A stretch of 64,000 nt of DNA. It comes from Cyanobium usitatum str. Tous (lineage in GTDB: Bacteria; Cyanobacteriota; Cyanobacteriia; PCC-6307; Cyanobiaceae). Location of the stretch: assembly GCF_963920485.1 (NCBI RefSeq), contig NZ_OY986431.1:558001-622000 (forward strand), read 5' to 3'. The notes beneath the pieces were generated by a model that saw nothing but the letters and a program-made list of their open reading frames with translations, did not search any database and was not told the DNA's origin. A program made the position numbers and the translations under genes. The number at the start of each line of letters is the position of its first letter. The stretch's first letter is position 1. Below are positions 37,255-45,030 of this stretch, one piece after another.

Positions 37255-37653
37255 ATGGCCCATCGACGTCTATCCCTGCGCTGGCTGGTGTTGCAGCTGG
37301 GTCTTGGCCTGGCCTGGATCGGGCTGCTGGCCAGTCGTGCATCGGGCCCGGTGGGTACCGGGCTCACGCCAGCTCAGGTGGGGCAGATGCTCCTGCTGGC
37401 GGGCTGGCTGCCAAGCGTGGCCCTGGCGGTGTGGCAGATGGGGCACCGCAGTTGGCGCGCCCTGATCGCCAGCGATGTGCTGGGCGCTGGCCTGTTGGTG
37501 CTGCTGGCCTGCACCGCCTACCTGCCGCTGTTTTTCTTCAACGTTGTGTGGTTCTTGCCCCTGGCCCTGCTGCCGCGTGGCGTGATCAGCGAGTTGTTGG
37601 TTAGGGGGCTGAGGGCTGTATTTCAGTTTTGCCAGATCGCCATCAAAGGATGA
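37255..37653 (+). CDS. Hypothetical membrane protein
   Basis: A 132-residue protein with three hydrophobic segments (LVLQLGLGLAWIGLLAS, MLLLAGWLPSVALAVWQM, VLGAGLLVLLACTAYLPLFFF) and a basic N-terminus (MAHRRLSLRW). The ATG at 37255 is used. It is divergent from the AAA ATPase gene with only ~24 bp between starts. No domain is recognised. Confidence 0.6.
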   Translation: MAHRRLSLRWLVLQLGLGLAWIGLLASRASGPVGTGLTPAQVGQMLLLAGWLPSVALAVWQMGHRSWRALIASDVLGAGLLVLLACTAYLPLFFFNVVWFLPLALLPRGVISELLVRGLRAVFQFCQIAIKG

Positions 37654-37704
37654 GCGCAAGCACTGCTGCTCTCCTGGCGGGCCAGGTCTCCCCGAACGGC
37701 CTTG

Positions 37705-37794
37705 TTACGGGCGTAGCTGCTCCAGCAGAAGCTGGGTGAACGCCAGCGCAAAGCGGTGCCTCAAGAGGCTGTAGCCCGTTCCGGGGTGGTTCAT
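37705..37794 (-). other. Tiny ORF in a gene-poor gap, possible remnant
   Basis: The 155-bp gap between the membrane protein gene and the secreted-protein gene holds a 29-codon minus-strand frame (MNHPGTGYSLLRHRFALAFTQLLLEQLRP). It could be a fragment of a larger gene or chance. No ribosome-binding site was found and no family was recognised. Confidence 0.2.
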
Positions 37795-37808
37795 GGGAGG
37801 TCGTGGAT

Positions 37809-38312
37809 TCACGAGCCGGTGGGCAGCTGGCTGATGCGCGGGCACCAGTCACGCGCCACGGCTAGGGCCACGGGGTCGTTGAGCACGGGCTGCCAGCCGC
37901 GCTGGTAGTTGCCGGGCAGGCGCACGTCGCCGATGCGATCAAACGTTTGGTCGCGGCAGTCGAGTTGGTAGTTGAAGTAATGGCGCAGCGACCCGGCGGG
38001 GGTGCCACCGGTGAGGCTTGGGCCGACGTAGCCCTCGCGCCAGCAGCGGTTCCCATCGCAGCGGATCGTGCCGGGGTTGCCGGCATTGAGCTGGGCCGGC
38101 ACCGCTGGCCACTCGATCACGCTGTGGACGGTGAAGCCGAGGTAGCGCCCCCAGCTGCCACGCAGATTGAGCTGTCGCAGGGTTGCGGTGTCGTAGCTGT
38201 AGGGGCTCGGAACCGGCACCACCACCACATCGGCCAACGCGGCTGCCGGCCAGCCGAAGGCGGCCAGCAGCAGGGCTAGTGGTCTGATCCGGCGTTTACT
38301 TGAAGAGTGCAT
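37809..38312 (-). CDS. Secreted cysteine-containing protein of unknown function
   Basis: A 167-residue exported protein. The signal peptide MHSSSKRRIRPLALLLAAFGWPAAALA is well formed. The mature part has GTIRCDGNRCWREGYVGPSLTGG, NYQLDCRDQTFDRIGD and VARDWCPRISQLP, with four cysteines that could form two disulfides. The ATG at 38312 lies 17 nt inside the end of the upstream gene, so the two are an overlapping operon. I do not recognise the family. Confidence 0.75.
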   Translation of the reverse strand: MHSSSKRRIRPLALLLAAFGWPAAALADVVVVPVPSPYSYDTATLRQLNLRGSWGRYLGFTVHSVIEWPAVPAQLNAGNPGTIRCDGNRCWREGYVGPSLTGGTPAGSLRHYFNYQLDCRDQTFDRIGDVRLPGNYQRGWQPVLNDPVALAVARDWCPRISQLPTGS

Positions 38313-38985
38313 TAAGCAGATTGCCGATGGCGCTGCCAACGGCGGCATTGCGGTTGGAAGACTCCTGAGTGGCGACGAGTTTGTAGTCGCCGAAGCGGAA
38401 AATACCGGTGTTGCCGTGGTCGATAAAGGTCACCGGCCAAATGCCGCCAGAGCCATCACGAATTTCGTACTGACTACCGTTCTGTCGAAATACATATTGA
38501 CTGCCGTTCTGTAGTTGCACTTCGTAGCGGTTTTGGTCGCCCTTGCGCACCTGCTTGAGTGTGCAAGTGCCGTCGAAAATGCGCTGGCCGCTGCGGCTCA
38601 GGCTGCAGAGCCCAGCGCTACTGACCTTTTGCGGCTGTAAGGCCTGCCCATTGGCACTGTTGCTGCCGAAGAGTTGCTGGGTCAGCCCGGGTGCCACCTT
38701 TGTTGCGCTCCAGCCATCATTCCAACAAGTTCGCCTGGGCACGCTGCAGGCCTGGCCTGTGCTCAGTCGGAAATCGCGACTGTTGGTTTGGTTGAGGTTG
38801 GCAGTGAGGTTGTTAGCAGCTCCTTGGCCGTACACATCAGCCGTGATGCCAATTGAGGGGCCGTAGCTGTCGTAGCAAGTGCTGCCAACTGAATCACACA
38901 CCACGCCCTGGCGTGGGTAGCTGAGACCAGCGGGTTGGGCCAGGGCTGCGCTGCTCATAACAAGCGGCAGTGCTGCGCTCAGCAT
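38296..38985 (-). CDS. YcgJ-like secreted protein
   Basis: A 229-residue exported protein. After a signal segment (LSAALPLVMSSAALA) the mature N-terminus has VVCDSVGSTCYDSYGPSIGITADVYG and a second repeat TGQACSVPRRTCWNDGW with VAPGLTQQLFGS, resembling E. coli YcgJ-type cysteine-paired modules. The C-terminal half (LCSLSRSGQRIFDGTCTLKQ; YEVQLQNGSQYVF) is beta-rich. The in-frame upstream codons read IYLPLNLKKSTL before the ATG, which would complete a classic signal peptide, so the true start may be a rare codon upstream (see findings). Function unknown. Confidence 0.72.
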   Translation of the reverse strand: MLSAALPLVMSSAALAQPAGLSYPRQGVVCDSVGSTCYDSYGPSIGITADVYGQGAANNLTANLNQTNSRDFRLSTGQACSVPRRTCWNDGWSATKVAPGLTQQLFGSNSANGQALQPQKVSSAGLCSLSRSGQRIFDGTCTLKQVRKGDQNRYEVQLQNGSQYVFRQNGSQYEIRDGSGGIWPVTFIDHGNTGIFRFGDYKLVATQESSNRNAAVGSAIGNLLNALFK

Positions 38986-39059
38986 GAGAGTGGATTTTTT
39001 TAAGTTGAGAGGCAGGTAGATTTAAATTCAGGTTACAACGAATACAACTTGTGCTCTGT

Positions 39060-39124
39060 CTCGGGGTGGGTCTTTCGCTGAGACTGCCGGCTGGTTCGCC
39101 AGAATTATTCAACTCCTGGAATCT
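39060..39124 (+). promoter_or_regulatory. Duplicated leader, copy A
   Basis: A ~65-bp stretch directly before the ATG at 39125. It matches 41556-41619 at roughly four positions in five, with shared blocks GGTCTTT, GCTGAGA, TGCCGG, CAGAATTAT and ACTCCTGGA. Its placement against the start codon suggests a 5' leader or promoter element copied with an upstream region. Confidence 0.6.
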
Positions 39125-39481
39125 ATGATGACTTCTTCAAGCAAAGCAAGGCGCCTGCTGGTTGCGGCAGCAGCCTGCCTCACCGCGGTGGTGGTCATGC
39201 CGCTCCAGGCTCGGGCGGAGCCACCGCAGGCTCTGGCGATTCTGCTTAAGCAGCTCCAGGCCAAGCCCATGGGCCTGTACGACGGCGTTCGCTTTTTCCG
39301 CGTGGCCCAGCCTGGCGGCGGCTCGCTCACGCTCACTGTGAGCTGTGAACGTGAGCAATGGCGCGTGCAGAACAGCGACAGTGCCCAAGGTCGCCCCAGC
39401 TTTTACGACGCGCCGTTCCTCTCCGCCAAGGGTGTTGCCCGCACCTGGGTGTGCATGGCCCCAGCTCGGGTGCTCGAGTGA
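39125..39481 (+). CDS. Small secreted protein of unknown function
   Basis: A 118-residue exported protein: signal peptide MMTSSSKARRLLVAAAACLTAVVVMPLQARA, then a mature domain with AILLKQLQAKPMGLYDGVRFFRVAQPGGGSLTLTVSCE and a second cysteine in RTWVCMAPARVLE, able to form one disulfide. It is preceded by copy A of the duplicated leader. Nothing recognisable in known families. Confidence 0.72.
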   Translation: MMTSSSKARRLLVAAAACLTAVVVMPLQARAEPPQALAILLKQLQAKPMGLYDGVRFFRVAQPGGGSLTLTVSCEREQWRVQNSDSAQGRPSFYDAPFLSAKGVARTWVCMAPARVLE

Positions 39482-39592
39482 GAGGTCTGAGTCGTTAATC
39501 CCTGAGATTGAGCTGGGTTTCCCTGGCTCAGTTGACGGACGAGAGCCCACTGGAGGAGTTGTCTGCCGAGCGCTGTTGGATATAACGATCCA

Positions 39593-41299
39593 TCAGCTGG
39601 TCATGGCTTCAGCTTGAGCCAGGGGCAACGCTTCACGCTCCATCCTCGCCACGATCTGAGTGAGTAAGGCAAGTTCGGCGGCCCACTGAGCACCGGTTCG
39701 GGTGATCAGCAGCACGCTTAGTTCAACAGCCAGAGGGGTGATCCGCCTGACCCCACGGATCAGCGGTGGTTCCAGCAGAAGATCTTTCCATTCCGGCTTG
39801 GCGGCAAACAGCACACACTCTTCTGCAAGCACGCTCAGCACGCGCTCAAGCTGAGGACTCCTCGGTGGGAGGGGAACCATGAGCTCCACACCAGAGCGAA
39901 TCCGGGTGTGATTGACCACCTGTTCACAGCGGCTGTTGGGGATCACCACCACACGCTGATCCACGGCACGCAGCGCGGTGGTGAGGATGCCAACGTCTTC
40001 TACGGTTCCCTCGAGGGCATCCACCTGTACCCAGTCACCAACGGCGTAGTGGTCTTCAATGAGCACAACGACTCCTGCTGCAAAATCCCGCAGCAGTCCC
40101 TGAAACACCAGGGCTAGGGCACCGAGGACTGCACCTCCAGCCAGCCACGACGCCACCGGCGTGGTGGCGAGTCCGGGGATTCCGCTGATCACCAGCGCCA
40201 GCAGCACCACCACACCTCCCATGCTGAGCAGGCGCTGTCCGGCCTGCAGCAAGTTGAGATAACGCTGCTGACGCCGCGCTTGCAGTTCAGCTGGCACATT
40301 GGGGCTGCTGCGCCATTGCCGTAACAACAGACGGAGCAGCAGGCGCAACGCCAGCACCACAGCGGCTACAGCGGCTGCTTTGGTGAGGATGTCGAGCGGT
40401 TGCAGCAGCAGCCCAAGCGCCAGCGGGATGCGGCCTGGAATTGCCGCCACGGCAAACCCCACCATGGCTAGCCCTTGTAGTAGCACCAGCACAAAGCTGA
40501 TCCGGCTCGCCGCAAGCAGCCAAGCCGTGAACTGCTGAGCACGTGGGTCGCGTTGCGGTTGTGGCGTCCGCCGTTCGCTCAACTGGCGGCGTAAGCGGTT
40601 CCACAGCTGCAGGGTGAGCGCCGTGGTGAGGAGCAGCAACAGCTCAACAGCCACAGTTACGCGGATCCGCAGACCAAGCTGATCGGGCTGCATCGTGCGC
40701 CTGGCATGGCGAAGCCGCCGTTGCAGCAGCGATTGCCACTGATTGGCCAGCTGCTTGGGCGTGAGGCCATGCAGTTGGCCATCCGCCGCGGTCACCGTGA
40801 GCAGCGGCAACGGAACGGCGCGCCCAGGCAGGCGGGCTTGCAGCAAAACACTGCCCGCAGGACCGGTGACGCGCTCCACCACCAACTGGTCTGCGGAACC
40901 GTGCACGGCCCAGGGATCACCGCTGCAGAGCTGCTGCTCTCGTGGGCCGCCCAGCACCAGGCGTTCCAGGATGGTTTCCGAGAGCTGTTCAGCCTGCGTG
41001 CAAAGGCTCTGGTTGGCATAGAGCAAGTTCAGGTTGCCCTCAATCACCTCGGCGCGGCGCTGGGCACTCACCACCGATCCGCTGCTCGGCAGTTCGGGGG
41101 AAGCCACCACTAGGGCAGGAACGCCGAGGATGCGCACCGGCGCCACTTCAAAGCTGCCCGTGTGTTGCGAACTCACTTCGCCAATGCAGTTCGGCGCTGT
41201 TGACACCTCGTTGGCCAACAATGGTGTGCTGAAGAGCACTGTGGTTAGGAGGGCTGCTACTGCCAGTAGAGAGCGAATCGATCTGCGAATCCGGTTCAT
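39593..41299 (-). CDS. MscS-family mechanosensitive ion channel with periplasmic N-terminal domain
   Basis: A 568-residue channel. A signal peptide (SLLAVAALLTTVLFSTPLLANE) and a ~190-residue periplasmic domain with several cysteines precede helices at ~205-380. The pore and beta-domain follow: AGGAVLGALALVFQGLLRDFAAGVVVLIEDHYAVGDWV is the MscS TM3 and beta entry, then EGTVEDVGILTTALRAVDQRVVVIPNS. Relief of hypo-osmotic stress is the usual role. A second channel, MscL, lies at 52.0 kb. It is flanked by small secreted-protein genes. Confidence 0.9.
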   Translation of the reverse strand: MNRIRRSIRSLLAVAALLTTVLFSTPLLANEVSTAPNCIGEVSSQHTGSFEVAPVRILGVPALVVASPELPSSGSVVSAQRRAEVIEGNLNLLYANQSLCTQAEQLSETILERLVLGGPREQQLCSGDPWAVHGSADQLVVERVTGPAGSVLLQARLPGRAVPLPLLTVTAADGQLHGLTPKQLANQWQSLLQRRLRHARRTMQPDQLGLRIRVTVAVELLLLLTTALTLQLWNRLRRQLSERRTPQPQRDPRAQQFTAWLLAASRISFVLVLLQGLAMVGFAVAAIPGRIPLALGLLLQPLDILTKAAAVAAVVLALRLLLRLLLRQWRSSPNVPAELQARRQQRYLNLLQAGQRLLSMGGVVVLLALVISGIPGLATTPVASWLAGGAVLGALALVFQGLLRDFAAGVVVLIEDHYAVGDWVQVDALEGTVEDVGILTTALRAVDQRVVVIPNSRCEQVVNHTRIRSGVELMVPLPPRSPQLERVLSVLAEECVLFAAKPEWKDLLLEPPLIRGVRRITPLAVELSVLLITRTGAQWAAELALLTQIVARMEREALPLAQAEAMTS

Positions 41300-41810
41300 C
41301 TCAGTGAAGCTTGGTGAGCTTTGGGGTGGTGTCGATCACACGTGGACTTGCTTCTTTGATCGAGAGACAGATTAATGGCTGGGGATATTCGGCGTAGATC
41401 GGGTGATTGGCGAGGTTTAGTATTATCACGAAGGGCAGCGGCATGAGGGAGTCGACAAGGAGCAGGGGGAAGGGAGGAGGGCAGAGCGGATGTCACACAA
41501 TGGGCATGTGAGATCCTCTGCCCAAGTCCTAAGAAACATGGCGGGGCTGCCCTTTCTCAGGGTAGGTCTTTGCTGAGATTGCCGGTCGTTCGTCAGAATT
41601 ATGTCTACTCCTGGACTCTGAGATCCAAATCCTTTAAGGGGTCATGAATAACAACCCCGGCTCTGACAATGCAATGAGAACGCAGGTTTGTGGATGGCGG
41701 CCATGCTGTCCTCATGGTGCTGCGCTTTCTGTGAGCAATTGCAACATCTTGCTGGCCAATTAAAAGTCGGCTAGTTACCTTTGTAAGGTTGCTCATTTCA
41801 AATTCAAATC
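41300..41810. other. Intergenic region with a leader copy and no intact gene
   Basis: 511 bp between mscS (divergent) and the secreted-protein gene at 41811. It holds the second copy of the duplicated leader (41556-41619). The sequence where a start codon would be expected after the copy reads GAGATC in place of ATGATG, and no long frame follows. The rest is mixed composition with no tRNA or clear hairpin that I could find. Confidence 0.5.
41556..41619 (+). repeat. Duplicated leader, copy B (orphan)
   Basis: A 64-bp copy of the leader at 39060-39124, in the same orientation. Alignment needs a single one-base gap near the TCTTT block. It is followed by no gene at the matching position; the nearest coding start is the secreted protein about 190 bp further on. 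Confidence 0.6.
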
Positions 41811-42155
41811 ATGAAGGTATCCTCGGCTTTGGCTAGCGCCTGCATGGCAGCGCTGGTTGGTTTGGCGGGCTCTACGGCCGCTCTGGCCGACGATGATGCA
41901 AAGATCGAAGCGCGCATCGGCACCTGGGGCAGGGCCTGCAAGAACGAAGTGGCCGTGAAATACCCCAAATCAAATATGTCTGAAATCAGCGTTGAAGTGG
42001 GTGCCACCCTCAAGCAAAGCATCGATGCCGGTGAAACAACCCTGAAAGACATCAAAAAGAATGGTCTTAGCTTCAACTGGCAGTTCAAGAAACACACCGG
42101 ATACTGCAACACCGATGGCAATGGCAATGTCACGGAGTTCGTGAAGTTTCAGTGA
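41811..42155 (+). CDS. Small secreted protein of unknown function
   Basis: A 114-residue exported protein: signal peptide MKVSSALASACMAALVGLAGSTAALA, then a Lys/Asp-rich mature domain with WGRACKNEVAVKYPKSNMSEISVEVG and KKHTGYCNTDGNGNVTEFVKFQ, carrying two cysteines. Not related by eye to the 39125 protein. The upstream orphan leader copy may once have served a gene here. No function assigned. Confidence 0.7.
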   Translation: MKVSSALASACMAALVGLAGSTAALADDDAKIEARIGTWGRACKNEVAVKYPKSNMSEISVEVGATLKQSIDAGETTLKDIKKNGLSFNWQFKKHTGYCNTDGNGNVTEFVKFQ

Positions 42156-42199
42156 TGAATGGAGTCTCTAGGGGTTCGAGCCTCTGGAGATCAGCCCTC

Positions 42200-42310
42200 C
42201 AGCTTGCCAAGCTCACGCCTTGCTGAGCCAGAGCATTCAGCAGGTCGTTGAGAGGGTTGCCAATCGCTGCATTGCTGACGCTGTTTGGCTGCCATGCTCC
42301 ATATTGGAAA
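42200..42310 (-). pseudogene. Possible C-terminal remnant related to the YcgJ-like protein
   Basis: On the minus strand the frame reads LFQYGAWQPNSVSNAAIGNP followed by LNDLLNAL, resembling the end of the 38296-38985 protein (FRFGDYKLVATQE then NRNAAVGSAIGNLLNALFK). There is no start and the match is short, so this is a weak call. It lies immediately downstream of the decayed response regulator on the same strand. Confidence 0.25.
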
Positions 42311-42377
42311 AGTGAGGGCAGCGAGGCACTTCGCCGCGACTGGTGGCGAGTAACGCCTCCACTCCGAGGCGGTCGGC

Positions 42378-42769
42378 CTAGATCCCGCCTCCCACCACGG
42401 GGCGAATGGCGTCCACCATGGCCCCCTGCGCCAGATGGCTTTTCACCACCACGCCATTGTTTGCAGGATCAACAGCGTGCGCAGGTCAGGGCAGAGCCCA
42501 TGGGCTTGCTTCACCAGTTCGAGGCCGCTGCCGGTTTCCAGGTGCTCAGTCACGAAAAGGAAGCCCGGCTGATGGCGTGCGATCAGCTCAAGAGCCTCAG
42601 CTTCAGTGGTCACCGCACCCACCACCGAGGCGGGCTCAGGCGCTGCGCACACGAAGAGCGAAAGCAAGGCCCTGCTCCCGAAGCAGGCCACCGTGCTACT
42701 GGCCCCCATGAGGTTCAGCACCTGCTCGCGACTGGCCGCAAGCTGGGGGATCCGGGGTGTGATGTCCAT
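42378..42769 (-). pseudogene. Decayed NarL/LuxR-type response regulator
   Basis: From ATG 42769 the frame gives MDITPRIPQLAASREQVLNL and EALELIARHQPGFLFVTEHL and ELVKQAHGLCPDLRTLLILQ, which is receiver-domain sequence, then stops within six codons. Shifting by one base restores NGVVVKSHLAQGAMVDAIRP and VVGGGI, the expected continuation, before a TAG where response regulators usually have a Tyr. Beyond that the linker-like ADRLGVEALLATSRGEVPR can still be read but no HTH follows. A frameshift, a stop and loss of the DNA-binding domain make it a pseudogene. Confidence 0.75.
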
Positions 42770-42805
42770 CCTCCGGATTGTGCTCATAGTCGTTGTCTTC
42801 GGCAA

Positions 42806-43141
42806 TCAAGGCGATCACCTGGCCTGTAGATCTCTGGCCCCATCCCTAGTCATTGCTTAGGTGGCTGCATCGCGAGCGAGAGAGACAAGGCGCCAACGCT
42901 CCCTTCGCCAGGGCGTAGCCAATCGGGATCAGGGCAAAGGGTTAATGCAGGACACCATCAGGCCCGTGGACGACCCGATGGCATGGAAGGAAACGCTGCA
43001 GGTGAGTGCAACGCCGAGCAAGAGCAATGAGGCCCACTGGCAGGGATCGAGAGGGATTCGCATGCTGGTTGGATCACTACCACCAGTAGATATTTAGATC
43101 AACTCGTCTGCATCCCCCGCTTGGGGGAAGGAGGTGGCTGC
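42806..43141. other. Gap with a 44-codon hydrophobic frame, no intact gene
   Basis: 336 bp between the decayed regulator and the MCE fragment. A minus-strand frame at 42929-43063 starts MRIPLDPCQWASLLLLGVAL and stops after 44 codons; it looks like the N-terminal membrane segment of a lost gene. No RNA gene or repeat was found in the rest. Confidence 0.4.
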
Positions 43142-43870
43142 CTAAGGCTTGGGTTGTTCAGTTGGTGAGATTGCTGGTGGCTGGGCGGAGCTGCTGCCGC
43201 TGCCGGCTCCGATTCCGGTGAGTCCGACCAGCCCTTCCAGCAGACGCCGGCTCAGCGTGCTCACCCGCTGCAGTTCCTCGAGGGTGCTGATCAGGGCCGG
43301 CCTGCTGCCAGCGAGGAGGCGTTGGGCCTCGGTGGCGGTTTGGGCCGCGCTGGAGCCGGTGCGTTCCATCTGTTGGAGCGTGTGGCGTAGCTGCGGTGCG
43401 GTGGAGGCGGCTTCGCGATCCAACGTGTTGGCTAGTCGGCCGGCATCCTGCAGCGTGCGACGCATGTCTCCCATCACACGAGGGATGTCACCGGCGGTGA
43501 GTTCAGCGGTGTTGCGCAGGGTGGCCTGCAGCAGCAGCTGGGTCTGCGCCAGCTGATTGATCACGCTGCTGATCGCGATGGGCTCTTCGTAGGGCAGGCT
43601 GTGCTTGCCGGCTTTGGCCCGCTTGGATGGGCCTTGGGGGTCGGGGCTGATCACCACAAATTGATCGCCCACGAAGCCTTCTTGACCTTGGCTGGCCACA
43701 CTTCGGGGCCCGATCAGATCGGCGTAGCGCTCGGCTATCTGAAGTTCCACCCTCACGCTGGCGTCGGGTTGGAGTGCCAGCGCTTTCACCTTGCCCACCG
43801 GCAATCCGGAGATGCGCACCTCAATGAGAGCGCCTTGCTGGCGTCCCTGGTGACCCATGAGGCGGGCTTT
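43142..43870 (-). pseudogene. N-terminally truncated MCE/MlaD-family lipid-transport protein
   Basis: MCE-domain proteins bind phospholipids and normally start with a membrane helix. Here family sequence begins abruptly at GALIEVRISGLPVGKVKALAL, continues with VRVELQIAERYADLIGP and EGFVGDQFVVIS, and keeps the long helical tail (SVINQLAQTQLLLQATLRNTAEL; LLAGSRPALISTLEELQRV). The helix and the first half of the MCE fold are missing. The residues before GALIEV (MIRRQGGIGAHKARLMGHQG) do not fit the family. No mlaE or mlaF genes are adjacent. Confidence 0.7.
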
Positions 43871-44128
43871 GTGAGCGCCAATCCCACCCTGGCGCCGGAT
43901 CAATCCAGCCTGAACAGCCCTTCGGCGGCCTATCTGCTGGCTTCAGAACTCAAGCGTGGCAGTGCCTGCAGCGCCGATTTCTCCCTGGTGGACCATTTCG
44001 CCCTGGCCCCCTTGCCGTTGTCGGAGGTGCGGCAGCAGTTCAACGTCGGCCGGCCACTCCAGCCCAGCCCCGTGGATCACCTGTTCTGGGACTGCTGGCG
44101 GGTTTCGCGCGGCGATTCCCCGAAGTAA
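43856..44128 (+). pseudogene. C-terminal fragment of an unrecognised protein
   Basis: A plus-strand frame reads EAGFVSANPTLAPDQSSLNS, AAYLLASELKRGSACSADFS, LVDHFALAPLPLSEVRQQF and VDHLFWDCWRVSRGDSPK to a stop at 44128. Its composition looks like real protein, while the minus strand here has no credible frame. No start is visible because the frame enters from the antisense of the MCE fragment. It appears to be the 3' end of a gene joined at about 43860. Its end overlaps the AraC gene by ~50 nt. Confidence 0.4.
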
Positions 44129-45030
44129 CGGCGGTAATCAGCGGCCGTGGCTCCGCAGGCCAGCAAGCCGGCGCGCACCATCAGCTCGGCGGTGGAGTGC
44201 TGGCGCTGCTCGGGATCGAGCAACAGCTGGCGCAGGTGCCGCAGGCGCAGTCGCTTGAGTTCCGCCATGGGCGAGTGGCCCCGATCCTCCAGGAAGGCGT
44301 ATTGCAGCGTTCGCGTCGACACGCCCATCGCCGTGGCGATTCGGCGGATGTCGATGGCCTCGTGCAGGTGCAGGCCCATCCATTGGCTGGCCTGCTCCAC
44401 ATAGGCCCGTCGCCGCACCGTGGTGATGCGCTCCCGGGGCTGGCCCTGCAGGAGGGCGGTTTGGAGTTCCCAGCTCTGGAGCGCATCCAGCAGCGCCAGG
44501 GCGGCATGCTCCGCCCCGGCACGGCCGATGGCCACGGCCTCGGCAAAGCCCAGGGCGGCCTTCACCAGGAATCGGTTGTGACGTCCGGCCCCGATTCGGG
44601 CGGGTGCGTTGGAGTGGAGCTGATCGGGGGGCAGCACGATCGAGAGCCCTTCCAGCCGCAGGCTCGTGATGCCTTCCAGCCGATCGCCCGGCCGCATCAG
44701 CAGGGCTTCGCCGGGCTCGGCCGTTTCCCAGTGGCCGTTGATTCGTTCCTGGCTCCAGCCCTGGAGAGGCAACCACAGCACCGCCTTCTTCGCGTCCTGG
44801 ATGCGTTGCAGCTCCATCTGTCCCTGCCCCTGCAGGTGCAGCAGTTGGAGGGGGCCCGCCTGGCCGATGGCCAGACGGGTGCGGAAGCTGCTCGAGGGGG
44901 AGCGGAGGGTGGTGCGATGGTCCCCGAGGGTGCCTTCAATCACCAGCCGCCACTGGTCGAAGTCGTGGCTGTCGAGCACCGGGGTGAGGGCCGGTCCCGA
45001 AAACAGCGCTGGCAACAACGCGTCTTTCAT
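44077..45030 (-). CDS. AraC-family transcriptional regulator
   Basis: A 317-residue regulator. The N-terminal ~190 residues form a sensor domain without an obvious cupin signature. The C-terminal DNA-binding domain has two HTH units: HEAIDIRRIATAMGVSTRTLQYAFLEDRGHSPMAELKRLRLRHLRQLL, and GLLACGATAADYRRYFGESPRETRQQ. The ATG at 45030 overlaps the arsM stop as TGATG, so it is translated from the arsM message. The effector is unknown; arsenic or its methylated forms are the obvious candidate from context. Confidence 0.85.
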   Translation of the reverse strand: MKDALLPALFSGPALTPVLDSHDFDQWRLVIEGTLGDHRTTLRSPSSSFRTRLAIGQAGPLQLLHLQGQGQMELQRIQDAKKAVLWLPLQGWSQERINGHWETAEPGEALLMRPGDRLEGITSLRLEGLSIVLPPDQLHSNAPARIGAGRHNRFLVKAALGFAEAVAIGRAGAEHAALALLDALQSWELQTALLQGQPRERITTVRRRAYVEQASQWMGLHLHEAIDIRRIATAMGVSTRTLQYAFLEDRGHSPMAELKRLRLRHLRQLLLDPEQRQHSTAELMVRAGLLACGATAADYRRYFGESPRETRQQSQNR

